This document shows, one piece after another, positions 12,301 to 23,074 of a DNA stretch of 64,000 nucleotides; position 1 is the first letter of the stretch; every line of letters starts with the position of its first letter. Both the position numbers and the translations under genes were made by a program. Location of the stretch: contig PCDI01000001.1 of the NCBI GenBank assembly GCA_002778195.1, positions 2,120,939 to 2,184,938 on the forward strand, read 5' to 3'. The notes under the pieces were generated by a model, which saw only the letters and a program-made list of their open reading frames with translations, was not told the DNA's origin and did not search any database. This DNA comes from Raffaelea ambrosiae. Taxonomy: Eukaryota; Ascomycota; Sordariomycetes; Ophiostomatales; Ophiostomataceae.

Positions 12301-12891
12301 CATACGTGATGCTACTGAATACCCAAGCGCTCTTTCTGTCCCCTTGGGGAAATAATCGTACGGCATATGCAGCGGGTCCTGGTTAGCCCTCATTGTGGCA
12401 CCCACCGGTGCAATGCCCGGCACGACCCCAGAGACGGTAAGAACAATAGGAGCCAAGTGGAGAGCATGAGGCATACTAGCCCTAGACTTTTGTGGAATTT
12501 CATTTGGATGGACATGCACGAGCACGAAAGCATCCCAAACACGAAATTCGGTGCGTTTATAAAGCTTTGCGATACAAAATCGTCCAAGCACCGTGATGCT
12601 CGCATTGCCACGCCCGTACGCACTGAACTATTTTTTCTTCTTCTCTTTTTCCCTTTTTCATGCTCGGTTGACAAAAGAGGTTGAAATTTTCGGTGAATAG
12701 GTAGCACTGAGCCGCACTGCGCTGTGACGTGCTCCAAGAGAACCAGTATTTTGGGGTCGAAATACATCGGGAATTCTTTTTTTTTTTTTACATTGTCTGC
12801 GACTTATTCTATTTCTGTGCAATGCATCTCTATTACGGCAGTTCTTTCTTTCTTTGTCCTTCTTCTTCTTCTTTTCCCCCTTTGCCTCCAT
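9305..12891. other. Intergenic, no gene recognised
   Basis: About 3.6 kb. A 205-codon minus-strand open frame (11006-10389) and several overlapping shorter frames on both strands are present, but none shows a family signature or splice pattern I could follow. A short tandem repeat lies at 11901-11930. Confidence 0.45.
11901..11930. repeat. 10-bp tandem repeat, three copies
   Basis: The unit CCAATTCGAG occurs twice exactly and a third time with one change (CCAATTCAAG). It has no obvious function. Confidence 0.8.
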
Positions 12892-14427
12892 CTAGCCCAC
12901 AATGCAGTTGCTCCAATCCACAACCGTTATGTAGCTCGTTTCCGCCATGACGATGAAGACCATGCCCAGACCCAGACCCGTCCACACCCCATTCAGTTCC
13001 ATGTGCAGGGGGCCCAGCTCCAGCCAGATGGCAAGGGGGACGGCAGCAAAGTAGTTCATGAAGAAGACCAGCCATGCAGCGACCGACTGCCGGCCGAGGC
13101 CGCGCAGCACGCCATTGCAACCACAATTCATGGCATCCACAATTTGGAAGGCACCCACTGCGAGCATGGACCGCGCGGCAATGTCGGTGACGGCTCTGTC
13201 TTCGGAAAATACGAATCCGAGGTGGTTGCGCAGCGAGACCAAGATGGCAGCGTCACATAGGCCCATGAGGACAAACACCACGACGTAGAGGGTCGCTGCG
13301 CGGCGCGCGTCGGAAATGAAGCCGGCGCCCACGAGGTGTCCAATGCGTGTCGAGACGGCGACGCTGACCGAAAACGGGATGTGCCACAGGACGACGGACG
13401 TGGTGGTGAGAATGGTCTGCGCGGCCAGGTGCACCGCGCTGACGTACGACGTGCTGAAGGTGACAATCTCAAAGGCGGCCCACTCGGCGAGGGTGACGGC
13501 CGAGCCCGCCGCCGAGAGACGGACCATGGGACCCCAGTTGCGCAGAGCCGCGCGCGACAGACCGGGCCAGCACTTGTGCGACCACCGGGCGCCGAACACC
13601 ACGTACGCCAGCAGCAGGACGGGCCGCAGGTCGTTGGACAGGGCGGCGCCCAGGGCGGCGCCGTTGAGGCCCATGCCCAGGCGGAAGGCCAGGAACCAGC
13701 TGAGCAGGGCGTTGACGGGGGCGCACAGCAGCAGCACCACCATGCCGGCGGTGAAGTCCCCCTGGGCCTGCAGGAAGCGCTTGCCGGCCTCGAAGGCGGC
13801 GTAGCCCGGCAGGCCGAGCAGGCTGTACTGCAAGAAGGCGCCGGCCTTGAGGGCCAGGTGGTGCTGGGGCACGAGGTGGACCAGCAGGCGCGGCGAGGCC
13901 AGCCAGAGGGCGCCGACGGGGACGGCGGCGATGGCCATGAGCAGCAGCATGCGCTGGACGTGCAGGCCGACGCCGTGCAGGTGGCCGCTGCCAAAGGCCT
14001 GGGCGCAGAGGGTGTCGAGGGCGGTGGCCATGCCCTCGAAGATGGCGAGCCCGAGAATGTTCATGGTGGTGACGCCGATGCTGGCGGCGGCCAGGTCGTC
14101 GGCGCTCAGGCGGCCGGCCACGACGGTGGTGATGACCGTGAACGAGTACTGGAGCAGGTAGGTGCCCGCCAGAGGCAGCGAGTACTCAGCTAGCAGCCCT
14201 AACTCGGCCCGCCAGCCAGCGCCGCCAGCAGCGCTATGAGCGCCGCCAGCGCCAGCGCCAACGCCAGCACCAGCACCAGCACCAGCACCAGCGCCAACAC
14301 AGGCCGCCCCGTCTGGGGGAGGGGGGGCTGGCGGGGGGGAAGGCGCCGCCGCCATGGTTGGCCCGTCTTCGCCATCCGTGCCCGTGAGCAAGGGCGTCTC
14401 CTCGTCCGCGCAGATGCCTGTCCCCAT
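12892..14427 (-). CDS. MATE family multidrug/metabolite exporter
   Basis: Single-exon gene of 511 aa. From about residue 72 the protein shows the MATE plan of roughly twelve hydrophobic segments. Segments resembling fungal MATE proteins include SLPLAGTYLLQYSFTVITTV, VVAGRLSADDLAAASIG, GMATALDTLCAQAFGSG and GFVFSEDRAV. MATE carriers export cationic or organic compounds in exchange for H+ or Na+, usually at the plasma or vacuolar membrane; the substrate here is unknown. The N-terminal 70 residues are acidic, then proline-rich, then an Ala-Gly repeat (about residues 44-62) encoded by a GCGCCA/GCACCA-type repeat. A 21-nt poly(G) run lies about 160 bp upstream of the start. The length fits the family. 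Confidence 0.92.
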   Translation of the reverse strand: MGTGICADEETPLLTGTDGEDGPTMAAAPSPPPAPPPPDGAACVGAGAGAGAGAGVGAGAGGAHSAAGGAGWRAELGLLAEYSLPLAGTYLLQYSFTVITTVVAGRLSADDLAAASIGVTTMNILGLAIFEGMATALDTLCAQAFGSGHLHGVGLHVQRMLLLMAIAAVPVGALWLASPRLLVHLVPQHHLALKAGAFLQYSLLGLPGYAAFEAGKRFLQAQGDFTAGMVVLLLCAPVNALLSWFLAFRLGMGLNGAALGAALSNDLRPVLLLAYVVFGARWSHKCWPGLSRAALRNWGPMVRLSAAGSAVTLAEWAAFEIVTFSTSYVSAVHLAAQTILTTTSVVLWHIPFSVSVAVSTRIGHLVGAGFISDARRAATLYVVVFVLMGLCDAAILVSLRNHLGFVFSEDRAVTDIAARSMLAVGAFQIVDAMNCGCNGVLRGLGRQSVAAWLVFFMNYFAAVPLAIWLELGPLHMELNGVWTGLGLGMVFIVMAETSYITVVDWSNCIVG

Positions 14428-14588
14428 GGTGGTGTGTGGTGGCCCTGTGCAGCTGATTGGAGTGGGAACACTCGTAGGGAGAAGAAAAGAAAAGAAAAGA
14501 GCAAGCGAGGGCCAGCTGTGTCAGCAGGGCCGGCCCGGAAGAAGGACAGAACGGCAAAGATAGAAAGAAGAAAAAAGAAAGAAAAGGA

Positions 14589-14609
14589 GGGGGGGGGGGG
14601 GGGGGGGGG
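14589..14609. repeat. Poly(G) tract, 21 nt
   Basis: An uninterrupted run of 21 G on the plus strand, in the probable 5' leader of the MATE gene (so poly(C) in its transcript). It is the longest homopolymer I noticed in the window. Confidence 0.9.
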
Positions 14610-15638
14610 TGAAAAAACCCCCAAACGAGCACGCTGGTCGGATTCCGCAGCAATCGCCAGAGATCACTTTTCCTTTCTTATTTTTTTTCCCTTCTCCATT
14701 ATCTTTTGCTTTTGTTTCTGCAGCGGGAGTCGGCGGAAGACATCACCAGAAATTTACCCGACTGGGACAAAATATGCAAATGAAAAAACGCCGCGGGCCT
14801 TCTCGTGCAGGGGTTGGCTGCAAGCATGATCCTGCGGATCTGTGTCCGAAGACGAAAGACGGAAGACGGAATACGAGTTCCCTCCCCCAAAGTATGTGTG
14901 CATGGGTGCTAGCGGGTCTCATCCCCCCCCCCTCTGTCTAGAGAACGGCCTGATTTTCCCCTATTCATGCTAGCAGCCTCTAGCTGCCTGCCTTCTCTGG
15001 AGAGCGAGGATGGCCTGTTTGTCTGGCCAGGCCAACTTGTCTCGCGCAGCACATACCCAGGTTGAGCTCTTCCGCACCGTCTTGGGACGGACACACTACG
15101 GTTTCAATAAATCATGTATGCCCTGGACAGCGCCACAAACCTGCCCGCGCAACGAGTCGGCTGGTGATCCGAGTTGTCCTAGCGGGTGTGGTAACTCAAC
15201 TCGGGCTAGGGGTCCTGCTATCCACCAGGACTACCTCGCTAGTGCGGCTTACCCCCCAGGACAAGGGAGCGCAGGATACCCACCGTCGCTGCGCATGGAC
15301 AAACTGGGAAAGGTGGTCCCGGCGCTGGCGTTGCATCCTGTCAACTGTCCATTGTGCGAGTGGTGTTGGTTGGTGGGTGGTGGGAGCATTGGGATTGGCG
15401 TGGGATATTGCCATGTATGGCAGTTCGTCGGCAAAATAAAGAGTACTCGTACATGTGGTTTTTGTTGTGTCCGTGTGTTTAAGTTTTCGCTTAACGGCGT
15501 AGGAAGGGAGCAGAGAGAACGAATTTCTACATCGTTGTCGCATTGCCTGCAGCGGCAATTGCCTGTTGGGGGCCAACGGCCACAAAAGAAAAAAAAGAGA
15601 AAAAGAAAAACAGGCGAGAGCCAACCAACACCACCACA

Positions 15639-15656
15639 CCCCCCCCCCCCCCCCCC
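15639..15656. repeat. Poly(C) tract, 18 nt
   Basis: An uninterrupted run of 18 C in intergenic DNA downstream of the receptor gene. Confidence 0.9.
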
Positions 15657-15978
15657 TGAATCCTTTGCTGCCGCATTGCCGAATCGTTGTCTCAGGTACC
15701 CGATACGGTTTGCACCCATCACTGTCAAATGCCGTGAGACAGGCGTAGCAACAGGGCTAAGACAGAAACAAACCAGGTCATTTCACGCCATGTGTGCGAG
15801 TGCGAGTGGGAGAGGATGCAGGATTTAGCGTCCACTTGATTTTCCATGACACAGAGAAAAACTACTAGGACACCAAAAGAAGAAAAAGAAAAGAAAAGAA
15901 AAAAAAAAAAAGCCAGCAGACAACGGAGACCGGCATACTCCTTCCCCGGTATACTATAGTACATAGTACTCGTACAAA

Positions 15979-17388
15979 TCATATGTGGTTGTGGTACCCG
16001 GCACTAGACCCCTGGGAGCTGTCCTGCGAGGTCGACGACCGCTTGTGGTCCTCGTAGCGCACTTCAAACTCGCCGTGCACGTAGACGACGCCCTCGGTCA
16101 GGCCCCGCACGCTCTCGCTCTTGCCCGAGTCTCCCACAGGCTCACCCCCCGTGCTCGTCAAGTGCCCCAGCTTGGGCGCCGGCTCGCGACTCCGGCCGGC
16201 CGTCCACGACGTGTGGTTGGGCGAGTTGGGCCTCAGCTTGAGCCGGGATCCCGCCCCCGACCCCTGCTGCGACTGCTTGGACGTGCCGGGCTGGTTGGAG
16301 AGCGCGGTCAGCTCGATGCCCGTGCCGTTCCCGCTCTCGCGGATCTCGTAGGGCGCCTGCACAGCCGCCACGGCCGTCTGGCCGAGCAGGCTGTCGATGA
16401 TGCCCTTGAGGCCGGGAATGCACGCCGTGAGGACCGAGAGACCGAGAGAGATCTGGAACCAGATCAGACTGGGCACCACGTGCCACGTGGAGTCACTGTA
16501 GTTGTCGAACATGTAGGCGGCCTCGGTCAGGCTGGGAATGGTCATGGCAGGGACGCTTCATGGGAGACAAGAGACGTTAGCAGTGGATCTTTGTACGCGA
16601 GATGGGCAACCTGCAGTGCCTGGGACGGGGACGCACAGAATCCGCGTGCCAAACATGGCGACCACAATGATCTTGCGCTTCAGCGTGGTCTGCACCGTCC
16701 ACATCATCATGATGGGCAGGACGAGGAGGGCCACGTCGGTCAAGATGTTCATGACGCCGTTGTAGACATAGATCGCGCCGCGGCTCGGGCACTGCTCCCT
16801 GCTCGCGGGGAGCCAGGGCTTGGGCAGATGGCACTGGAAGACGAGTGCGAAGAAGCCCGTCACGGTCCACAGCAGAATGATGCCGCCCAGTATGAGATTG
16901 GCCCGGTTCATCGCCACCTTTTGGCTGATGTGGTGGATGAGCAGGCAGAGAGAAATCTTGGTGCATGCTTGCACGAGCAGGGCGAAGATCCGGGAAACGT
17001 ATGCCAGCTGTGCTGTTAGTGATGCGAGCAAGACGACCCGTGTGCCGTGCAAAAAAACAGACACAGGACAGACATGCACGAGAAGGCATCTCACCTTGCT
17101 TGCGATCTCCAAATCCCGGCTGGCAACAGCATCCTGGTGCTGGCCAATGCCATGGTTGCAGGCGACGATGACACAGATGGTCTGGATGAAATACAGCCCG
17201 CATCCGATCAGCAGCACCAGATCGTGTGCTTTCGTCGAGGACACGGTCAGCCGAATCACCAGCTTGGCGCCGACGCCCATGACGGCGTAAATCAGAAAGA
17301 TGACGGAGGCGATCACCACCAGTCCGGCATGGTTGGAGCTCGAAATCACATAGTACGGCGTAGCCGCATAGGCTTCGACGGTCGCCAT
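15979..17388 (-). CDS. Rhodopsin-domain (PTH11-like) seven-helix integral membrane protein
   Basis: Three exons: 17388-17095, 17007-16637 and 16555-15979, with introns of 87 and 81 bp (donors GTGAGA and GTGCGT, acceptors CACAG and GAAG). The product is 413 aa. The first 290 residues contain seven hydrophobic segments of the fungal rhodopsin-domain family, including VIASVIFLIYAVMGVG, an LAYVSRIFALLVQACTKISL segment, NILTDVALLVLPIMMMW and the family-typical KIIVVAMFGTRILVP. The C-terminal 120 residues form a Ser/Gly/Pro-rich hydrophilic tail. Members are plasma-membrane proteins in Pezizomycotina, some linked to host or surface sensing (PTH11); ligand and signalling here are unknown. The open frame extends upstream of the chosen ATG, but those residues are not membrane-protein-like. 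The tail is less certain than the core. Confidence 0.85.
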
Positions 17389-19125
17389 GAGGGCGGGATG
17401 GATGTGTGCGAGGGCAGTAAGCGTGGCACTGCCTTGTGTAGCGATCGGCGGGTGGGAATGGAGCAAAACAAAAGTGGCACAAGGAAGACAACGACCGGGG
17501 AGAACAAAGCCTCCATATAATAACGTCGACAGATCGGCACGCTTTCTCTTCGAACCGGGGAGGAGGGCATGGCATATCACTTCCCAGGGCCCTCAGGGCC
17601 GTCGGGGCCCCAAGGGATGCGGTCCGTTAATGGTCTCGTGTACATGGTATTACACGGCCGTATTCTATCTGCCTGTTCTCTTGCTAACCCCCTTTTCTAC
17701 TCCCCCCCCCCCCCTGGTGGCCACTCGATGAAACTCCAACTCCAACAAGGGAAGGCAAGCGAGCCTATTCCCTTTGATACCATGGCACGCCAGGAAACGG
17801 CAATATTAGTTGCATCCCATCTTATCTCTCTGCATGCGAGCCACGTTCACTGCGAAGCGAGGGGAGGGGGGGCTGCATGTGGCCCTGTTTGGTGCATGTC
17901 GAAGAACAGACCGAAAGCACAAGCGGGATGAAGAATAAAGAACAAAAATAAAACTGGGGACAAAAGAGGAAAAAAAAGCAACCCCCGAAATACCATGCCA
18001 GGGTCGTCGTGAATTCCATACGATACTATGTGTCCTAGTACCAGGTGGGTAGCATCTCACTGGCACAATGAGCGTGGCTCCCAGGCAATACTTGTTGCGC
18101 ATACGGCGGCTGAGCCGCTTTTCACCGCCGCCTGTGGCGCTCATGGTGCGGGCCTAGTCCAGACATAGTGCCATGAACTTGACGAGACTATGTATTAGCA
18201 AACAGGCCGGGACAGGTGGCAGGAGTAATCAAAAAGAGGCTACTAAAAGCGGCTTAACGGGCTGGGGCGAAGACATACCCGTGGGGGGGGGGGGGGGGAA
18301 GGAAAAAAAAGAAAAGAAAAAAAAAAGAAGAGAAAAAAAAAGAAAAAAAAAATCGGGAATAAAGACCCCAAGAGAACGGACAGGGATGTGGAAAAAACAA
18401 AATACCATGCAGCGTCGTTTTCACTGCGGAGTACCGCACATAGTAGTACTATTATGTATGGCGGAGCTATGGTAGCAGTCAGTAGTTACTATCTATGTAT
18501 GCGTGGATGGGGGGGGGGGTTTGCTATGGGTGGAGCTGGGCAGCCCAGATAGACGAACACCCTTCAGCTGCTTCTGGTGGGCAGCACACTTGCTGCATGC
18601 ACCATCCATCGTACATGGTAAGGGTCCGGCATCCGCTGCGCGCGCACATGGAAAGGAACACGCCTCCTGTGTCAGGGCAGGGGTGTGGTATTCCATACTT
18701 TCTTCTTCTTCTTTCGTCGCTGCACCTTTCTCTGTTGCATTGAGTAAACTGGACCTTTGCTTGCCGGATTTCCCTATTTGAGCCATCTGCCGCGCATTCT
18801 TGGCCCCCCCTACCCCTACCCGTCCTTGCTTGCCCTTCAACCCCCTTCGTCTTCCCCTTCCTCGGAATCGTCTTTTACCAGGAACTTTCCCTTTTTTTTT
18901 TTCAAGTGCGCAAATCCGTTCCTTCTTTTGTCTTTCTTTTCCTTCCTTCCATCCATCCATTCTTTTTTGATTCTTTGGGTCGTCGTTAATTTTGCGTGAT
19001 TGTCCGTGGCTTTTTTTCTCCCTTTTTTTCGCCTTCTGACAACTCTGCAACTTGTTCGTTTGGCACTTCACCTTTTGTTTTCTACCTTTTTTTTTTGGTT
19101 GTTGTTCCCTGTTCTTCTCTTCACC
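17389..19125. promoter_or_regulatory. Divergent intergenic region between receptor and permease
   Basis: About 1.7 kb containing promoters for both genes. It contains poly(C) 17702-17714, poly(G) 18283-18298 followed by an A/G-rich stretch to about 18360, poly(G) 18509-18519, and a pyrimidine-rich stretch from about 18695 to the permease start that probably is its 5' leader. No coding segment was recognised. Confidence 0.5.
18283..18360. repeat. Poly(G)/polypurine tract
   Basis: Sixteen consecutive G (18283-18298) followed by about 60 nt of almost pure A/G. Such a strand-asymmetric homopurine block can form triplex or other non-B structures; this is an inference from composition only. Confidence 0.75.
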
Positions 19126-20816
19126 ATGGCGAGCTCAGAGGACATCGACATGCAGCCCGCTGTCAAAGAAGGCTACGCCCAGGATGTCTCGGAGGGCAAG
19201 CCCGAGGACACAACGCGGGTGTACAGCCAGACGCGCACCCGCCGTCTGTTTTCGTTCTCCCAGCTGTTTGCCTTTTCCCTGACCTACATGTCGCTGTGGG
19301 AGGGCATGTGCACGTATGTTGTCCTTGGCTCACCTTGACCGCCGCGTCCCTATCGCCACCCAAACTGACTTGCGCTTCAGAAACATGTACTTTGCTCTCT
19401 ACAATGGCGGCCCGCAGACGTTCATTTTCAGCTTCATCATCGTCTTCTTTGGCGCCATCGCCCAGGCCGCCTCGCTCGGCGAGATGGCGTCCATCCAGCC
19501 CGTGGCCGGCGCCCAGTACCACTGGACCTACCACCTGGCCCCGGCCAACACCCGCCGCTTCGCCACCTACGTGCAGGGCTGGGCCACCTGGTTCGGCTAC
19601 ATCTCGCTGCTGGCCGGCATCGCCAACGTCACCGTGATCCTCCTCGAGTCCATGATCCAGCTCAACCACGAGAACTACGTGCCCGGCGGCTGGCACACGT
19701 CCCTGCTCGTCATCGCCATGTGCGTGCTGCAGGGCGGAATGAACATGTTCACCTTCTGGCTGATCCCCTGGGTCGAGCTCGTGGCCGGCGTCCTGCACGT
19801 GTGCCTGTTCATCATCTTCGTGGTCGTCCTGGCCGTCCTGGGCACCCGCCACGACGGCAGCTTCTGGCTGGAGCGTGACATTGCCTCGGGCTGGGACAAC
19901 ACCTTTATCGCCTGGAACATTGGCATGCTGACCTGCGTGTGGAGTTTCACTGGTAAGCCGGTTGCTCTTCGGGGGGGTTCTGACTTATAGTGAGCCATTT
20001 GACTAACACAATCCTCCCTGTCCAGGCTTTGACAGCGCTATCCACATGAGCGAGGAGACCCGCAAGGCCAAGTCCGCCGTGCCCCGCGCCATGTTCTGGT
20101 CCATCTTCATGAACGGCGTGCTCGGCTTCGTCATGGTCAACATCATCCTCCTGTCCATGGGCTCCGTCGAGGACGCCCTCGACTCGGCCAGCCCCATCGT
20201 CGCCATTCTCCTCAGCGTGACGGGCTCGACGGGCGCCACCACCGCCATGGTGGCCGGCCTCTTTGTCATCTCCTTCAGCGTCAACCTGGCCAACATTGCC
20301 TCCGTGTCCCGTCTGACCTGGGCCTGGGCGCGCGACGGCGGCATGCCCTCGTACTTTTCCTATGTCAACCCGCGGCAGCACGTGCCCACCCGGTCCATCA
20401 TCCTGACCGTCTTCCTCGTCTGCGCCCTCTGCCTGATGAACATTGGCAGCTCCAGCTACATCGCCTTTGGCGGTCTCACGTCCCTGTCGTCCCTGGCGCT
20501 CTACTTTAGCTACGCCATTGCCATTGGCAGCATTCTGTATGCCCGCACGCGCGCGGACTCCGTCAAGCTCGGCGAGTGGAACCTGGGACGCTACGGCACC
20601 TTGATCAACAGCTTTGCTCTGGTCTACACGCTCTACATTATCATCTTCCTGCCCTTCCCGTCCACCATCCCCGTCACGGCGGAGAACATGAACTACAGCA
20701 GCGTTTTCATGGTGTTCTGCCTCTTTGTCTCCGTCTTCCTCTGGTTTGCCTGGGCCAAGAAGAACTGGAAGGGCCCCAACCTGACCATTCTGGACTTTGT
20801 CATTGCCAACTCGTAA
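19126..20816 (+). CDS. Amino acid/GABA/choline-type permease (APC superfamily)
   Basis: Three exons: 19126-19313, 19381-19952 and 20026-20816, with introns of 67 and 73 bp (donors GTATGT and GTAAGC). The product is 516 aa. The order of motifs matches fungal amino acid/choline permeases: FSFSQLFAFSLTYMSLWEG in helix 1, NMYFALYNGGP, ASLGEMASIQPVAGAQYHW, GWATWFGYISLL, GFDSAIHMSEETRKA in the loop before helix 6, and a C-terminal NWKGPN. About twelve membrane segments are visible and the length is normal. These carriers bring amino acids, GABA, choline or polyamines across the plasma membrane using the proton gradient; the exact substrate cannot be read from sequence. A long pyrimidine-rich leader precedes the ATG (CACCATGG). 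Confidence 0.93.
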
Positions 20817-21060
20817 AGACAACATGTCGGCGCCTCGTTGCTGCGGTTCGTTTTCTGATGCTTTTTCTTGGGGGGCGGTCTTGCTGCGGAGGAAGATGTG
20901 CGTTCCTTCCTTCCGCTTGTAATTTCTTGTGTGCCACAGATACATAGATAGGTCGAAAATTGTATATACCGAACATTGACCCACCCATCGCTGAGCATAT
21001 CGGAACACAAACGTCTGCCACACAACCGGCGCAAGTCAATGTAGTGCGCCGGCCTCCGTC
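20817..21060. other. Convergent 3' intergenic region
   Basis: Short spacer between the 3' ends of the permease and the LysM gene, with no further feature seen. Confidence 0.6.
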
Positions 21061-21948
21061 TCAGCCAGACACGCCAACACAGTACCATTCGTTCGCCCAC
21101 AGCATGGTATCGCAATGGGCCCCGCCAGTTCCCAGAACAGCATTCCAATCATACAACTCGGTGGCCGTGATGTTGTTCCGTGCCGCAAATGCCTCGCACC
21201 CGTCCTTGGCCTGAGCCTCGGCATACTTGTTACAGCGGGCCACGATGCCCGTTTGCGTGGGTCCTGGTGCGGTAGATGAGGCTGGTGACGATGTTGAAGA
21301 CACCAGCGGTGTTGTAGTACGCGTAGGCGTAGCCGAAACATCAGCCCAGAGACCGATGCAATAATATTCCGAGGCCCAGAAAGCCGTCGTACAGTCGGCG
21401 CCATCCGAGGCGAGAACCGGGTTCCACGAGTACAGGTCTGCTGTCCCGATGCTGTGAGCCAACGCAAAGCTGTAGCAGCCATCGCCGGCTGAGGCAACAG
21501 CATAGTTATTGCAACTGGTCACAAGACCGTCCTGTGTGGGCGAGGGTGCAATGCCACCGGAGACCGGGTTAGATGTAGCCGACACGGTAGTGGTAGGCGT
21601 CACGACACCCCCGGCGCCACCGCGCTGCTGGTTACCATCATCCGCTCCAGTCCCCAGGGGGGGGGGGGTGCCGCCAGTGAAAACGATCCAGTCAGTCCAG
21701 GAGCACTTGGAAAAAGAGGTCAGCATGCAAATGACCACGAGTGAATTTATTGGGAAGACGTTTCAGATGGTTTCGAGGGTGGGGGAATATGAGACTATGA
21801 AATAGATAGGGACTGACCTCGTACAGATATACTGGCCCTCCGCGGGGCTGTCACGCAGGCCGATGATGTGCGGGTTCCATTTGAGAAATTGCCGTTGTCA
21901 CGTTACTTGCAGCCGTTGCAAGGGTCTCACTGTAGATAGTTGTGCCAG
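21061..21948 (-). pseudogene. Secreted-type LysM repeat protein, reading frame disrupted
   Basis: Minus-strand segments 21948-21818 and 21705-21061 encode LysM modules joined by Thr/Pro/Gly-rich linkers. The last two modules are intact in one frame: one spans CNNYAVASAGDG to EYYCIG, the other CNKYAEAQAKDG to EWYCVG, each with the Asn-Pro or Asn-Ala core after WN. An earlier module (TLATAASNVTTA then LKWNPHIIG, ending QYICT) is read only after a shift of frame near 21870. A second shift is needed across a run of 12 G at 21657-21668. A plausible intron lies at 21706-21817. Fungal LysM proteins bind chitin or its oligomers. The 5' end (signal peptide) was not found. The breaks are either real inactivation or assembly errors; a poly(G) error is quite possible. 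Confidence 0.55.
21657..21668. repeat. Poly(G) tract, 12 nt, inside LysM coding sequence
   Basis: On the coding (minus) strand this is twelve C in a proline linker. A length change of one would restore a common frame between the upstream and downstream parts of the gene. Confidence 0.85.
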
Positions 21949-22393
21949 CTGAAAAGGCCGTGTATGTGAGAATTGGCATTTGGCCTTGGCCTACCATGTA
22001 TTGTTGTTTGTGTGTGATCTTGCATGCAGCTGGGGCACGTATAGCTACGTATGGTCATAGAATACGGCCAAAACGCGAGATGACGACATACGCGACGGAA
22101 ATTTCAGATACAAGAGATACAACAGTTACGACAGGGGCTTGCTCTGTAGCACAATACGAGCAAGCCTGTCTCAACTACCGCTCTTTTACCAGAAGCTACC
22201 CCGAATTCGCCACACTGAAGTGCCGTTACAAAGAAGTGGACAAAACAAAACGCACGGCAACCCCAATTTTTTACAGCAAGAGGGACAAAGCAATGGACGG
22301 ATAAGATTGCAGCCATTTCTGGCCCGGGTTGCCACTATGATGGGTACCGCCCAGCTGTCTAGGCGGATAACAGTAACGGTTATAATCTCATGA
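21949..22393. other. Intergenic or missing 5' part of LysM gene
   Basis: About 450 bp. The signal peptide exon of the LysM gene should be here on the minus strand but I could not identify it. The right end merges into the fragment beginning near 22394. Confidence 0.4.
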
Positions 22394-22823
22394 GGGATAG
22401 GGCCCCGCCGCAGCTACAGCCAGGTCCCGTGGTGTACGGGCGCTATTTGCAGAGAAGCCAAAATCAGGCAGCTAGTCAGTTGTTTGGGGGGGAAGTGTGA
22501 CAAAGGAGCATGGCGTCATGATGACAAGTCGAGTCTGTCAATCGAGCGTGCCGCAGACAAACCAATCATTATTTTGTCCGCGCCGATTTCACGAGGGAGC
22601 TGCTTGCCCTTGGGTTGGATGGGCTGGGTGACCCGGGTGAGTGTGCACTCCAAATGACTCGGCTTCCTGGGTGGATGCAGCGGGCGGCATTGTCATTTCC
22701 GAGACCAACACCAGTCGCCTGGCCACGAAGGAAGAGACAGCTCAGGCATTCGGGTTCGATACCTGCCGGGATGAGACTTGGTCGCGAGAAATTGAGGCGC
22801 TGAAGGCAATGGCAGCAGGGTGA
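22394..22823 (+). pseudogene. 3' part of an unrecognised protein-coding gene, probably a remnant
   Basis: The C-terminal exon 22681-22823 reads GGIVISETNTSRLATKEE and continues to ALKAMAAG before the stop. It joins across a 44 bp intron (22637-22680, donor GTGAGT, acceptor TGCAG) to an exon reading TRELLALGLDGLGDP. Upstream of about 22583 the protein-like frame changes: the best-looking sequence (DKSSLSIERAADKPIIILSA) is in another frame, so either a small indel has occurred or a further intron was missed. Codon choice is coding-like (G/C at third positions). I do not recognise the family and find no start codon context; the 5' half seems absent. It lies tail-to-tail with the 23075 gene. Confidence 0.45.
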
Positions 22824-23074
22824 AAAGAGGTGGGCAGGAAGGAGAAAGCAGCGGCAACTTCCCCAGATACCAGCTTTGCTGTACCAACACCGACTGTACT
22901 CGATACGCAAGAGACTCGAGACCACAGCGACGGCGAAAGCACGACAACACCAGGCCAGACTAGACATGGCCGATCAGGCCTGGCCTTGGACGCCGCATTG
23001 CACAATGCGTTTTGACTGCATCGCCATGCCAAAACAGAAACAGAGATTGCGATTCAAATGGAGTGAAGGGAGAC

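Larger units (their letters stand above)
14428..15978. other. Intergenic between MATE and rhodopsin-domain genes
   Basis: About 1.55 kb, serving as the MATE 5' flank and the 3' flank of the receptor. It contains a poly(G) run (14589-14609), a poly(C) run (15639-15656) and A-rich patches. Open frames on both strands are without recognisable motifs. Confidence 0.5.

Noticed and set aside
22740..22775. B-box-like GGTTCGATACC suggesting a tRNA
   Set aside because: No acceptor or T stem pairing can be formed around it and it lies within coding-like sequence.
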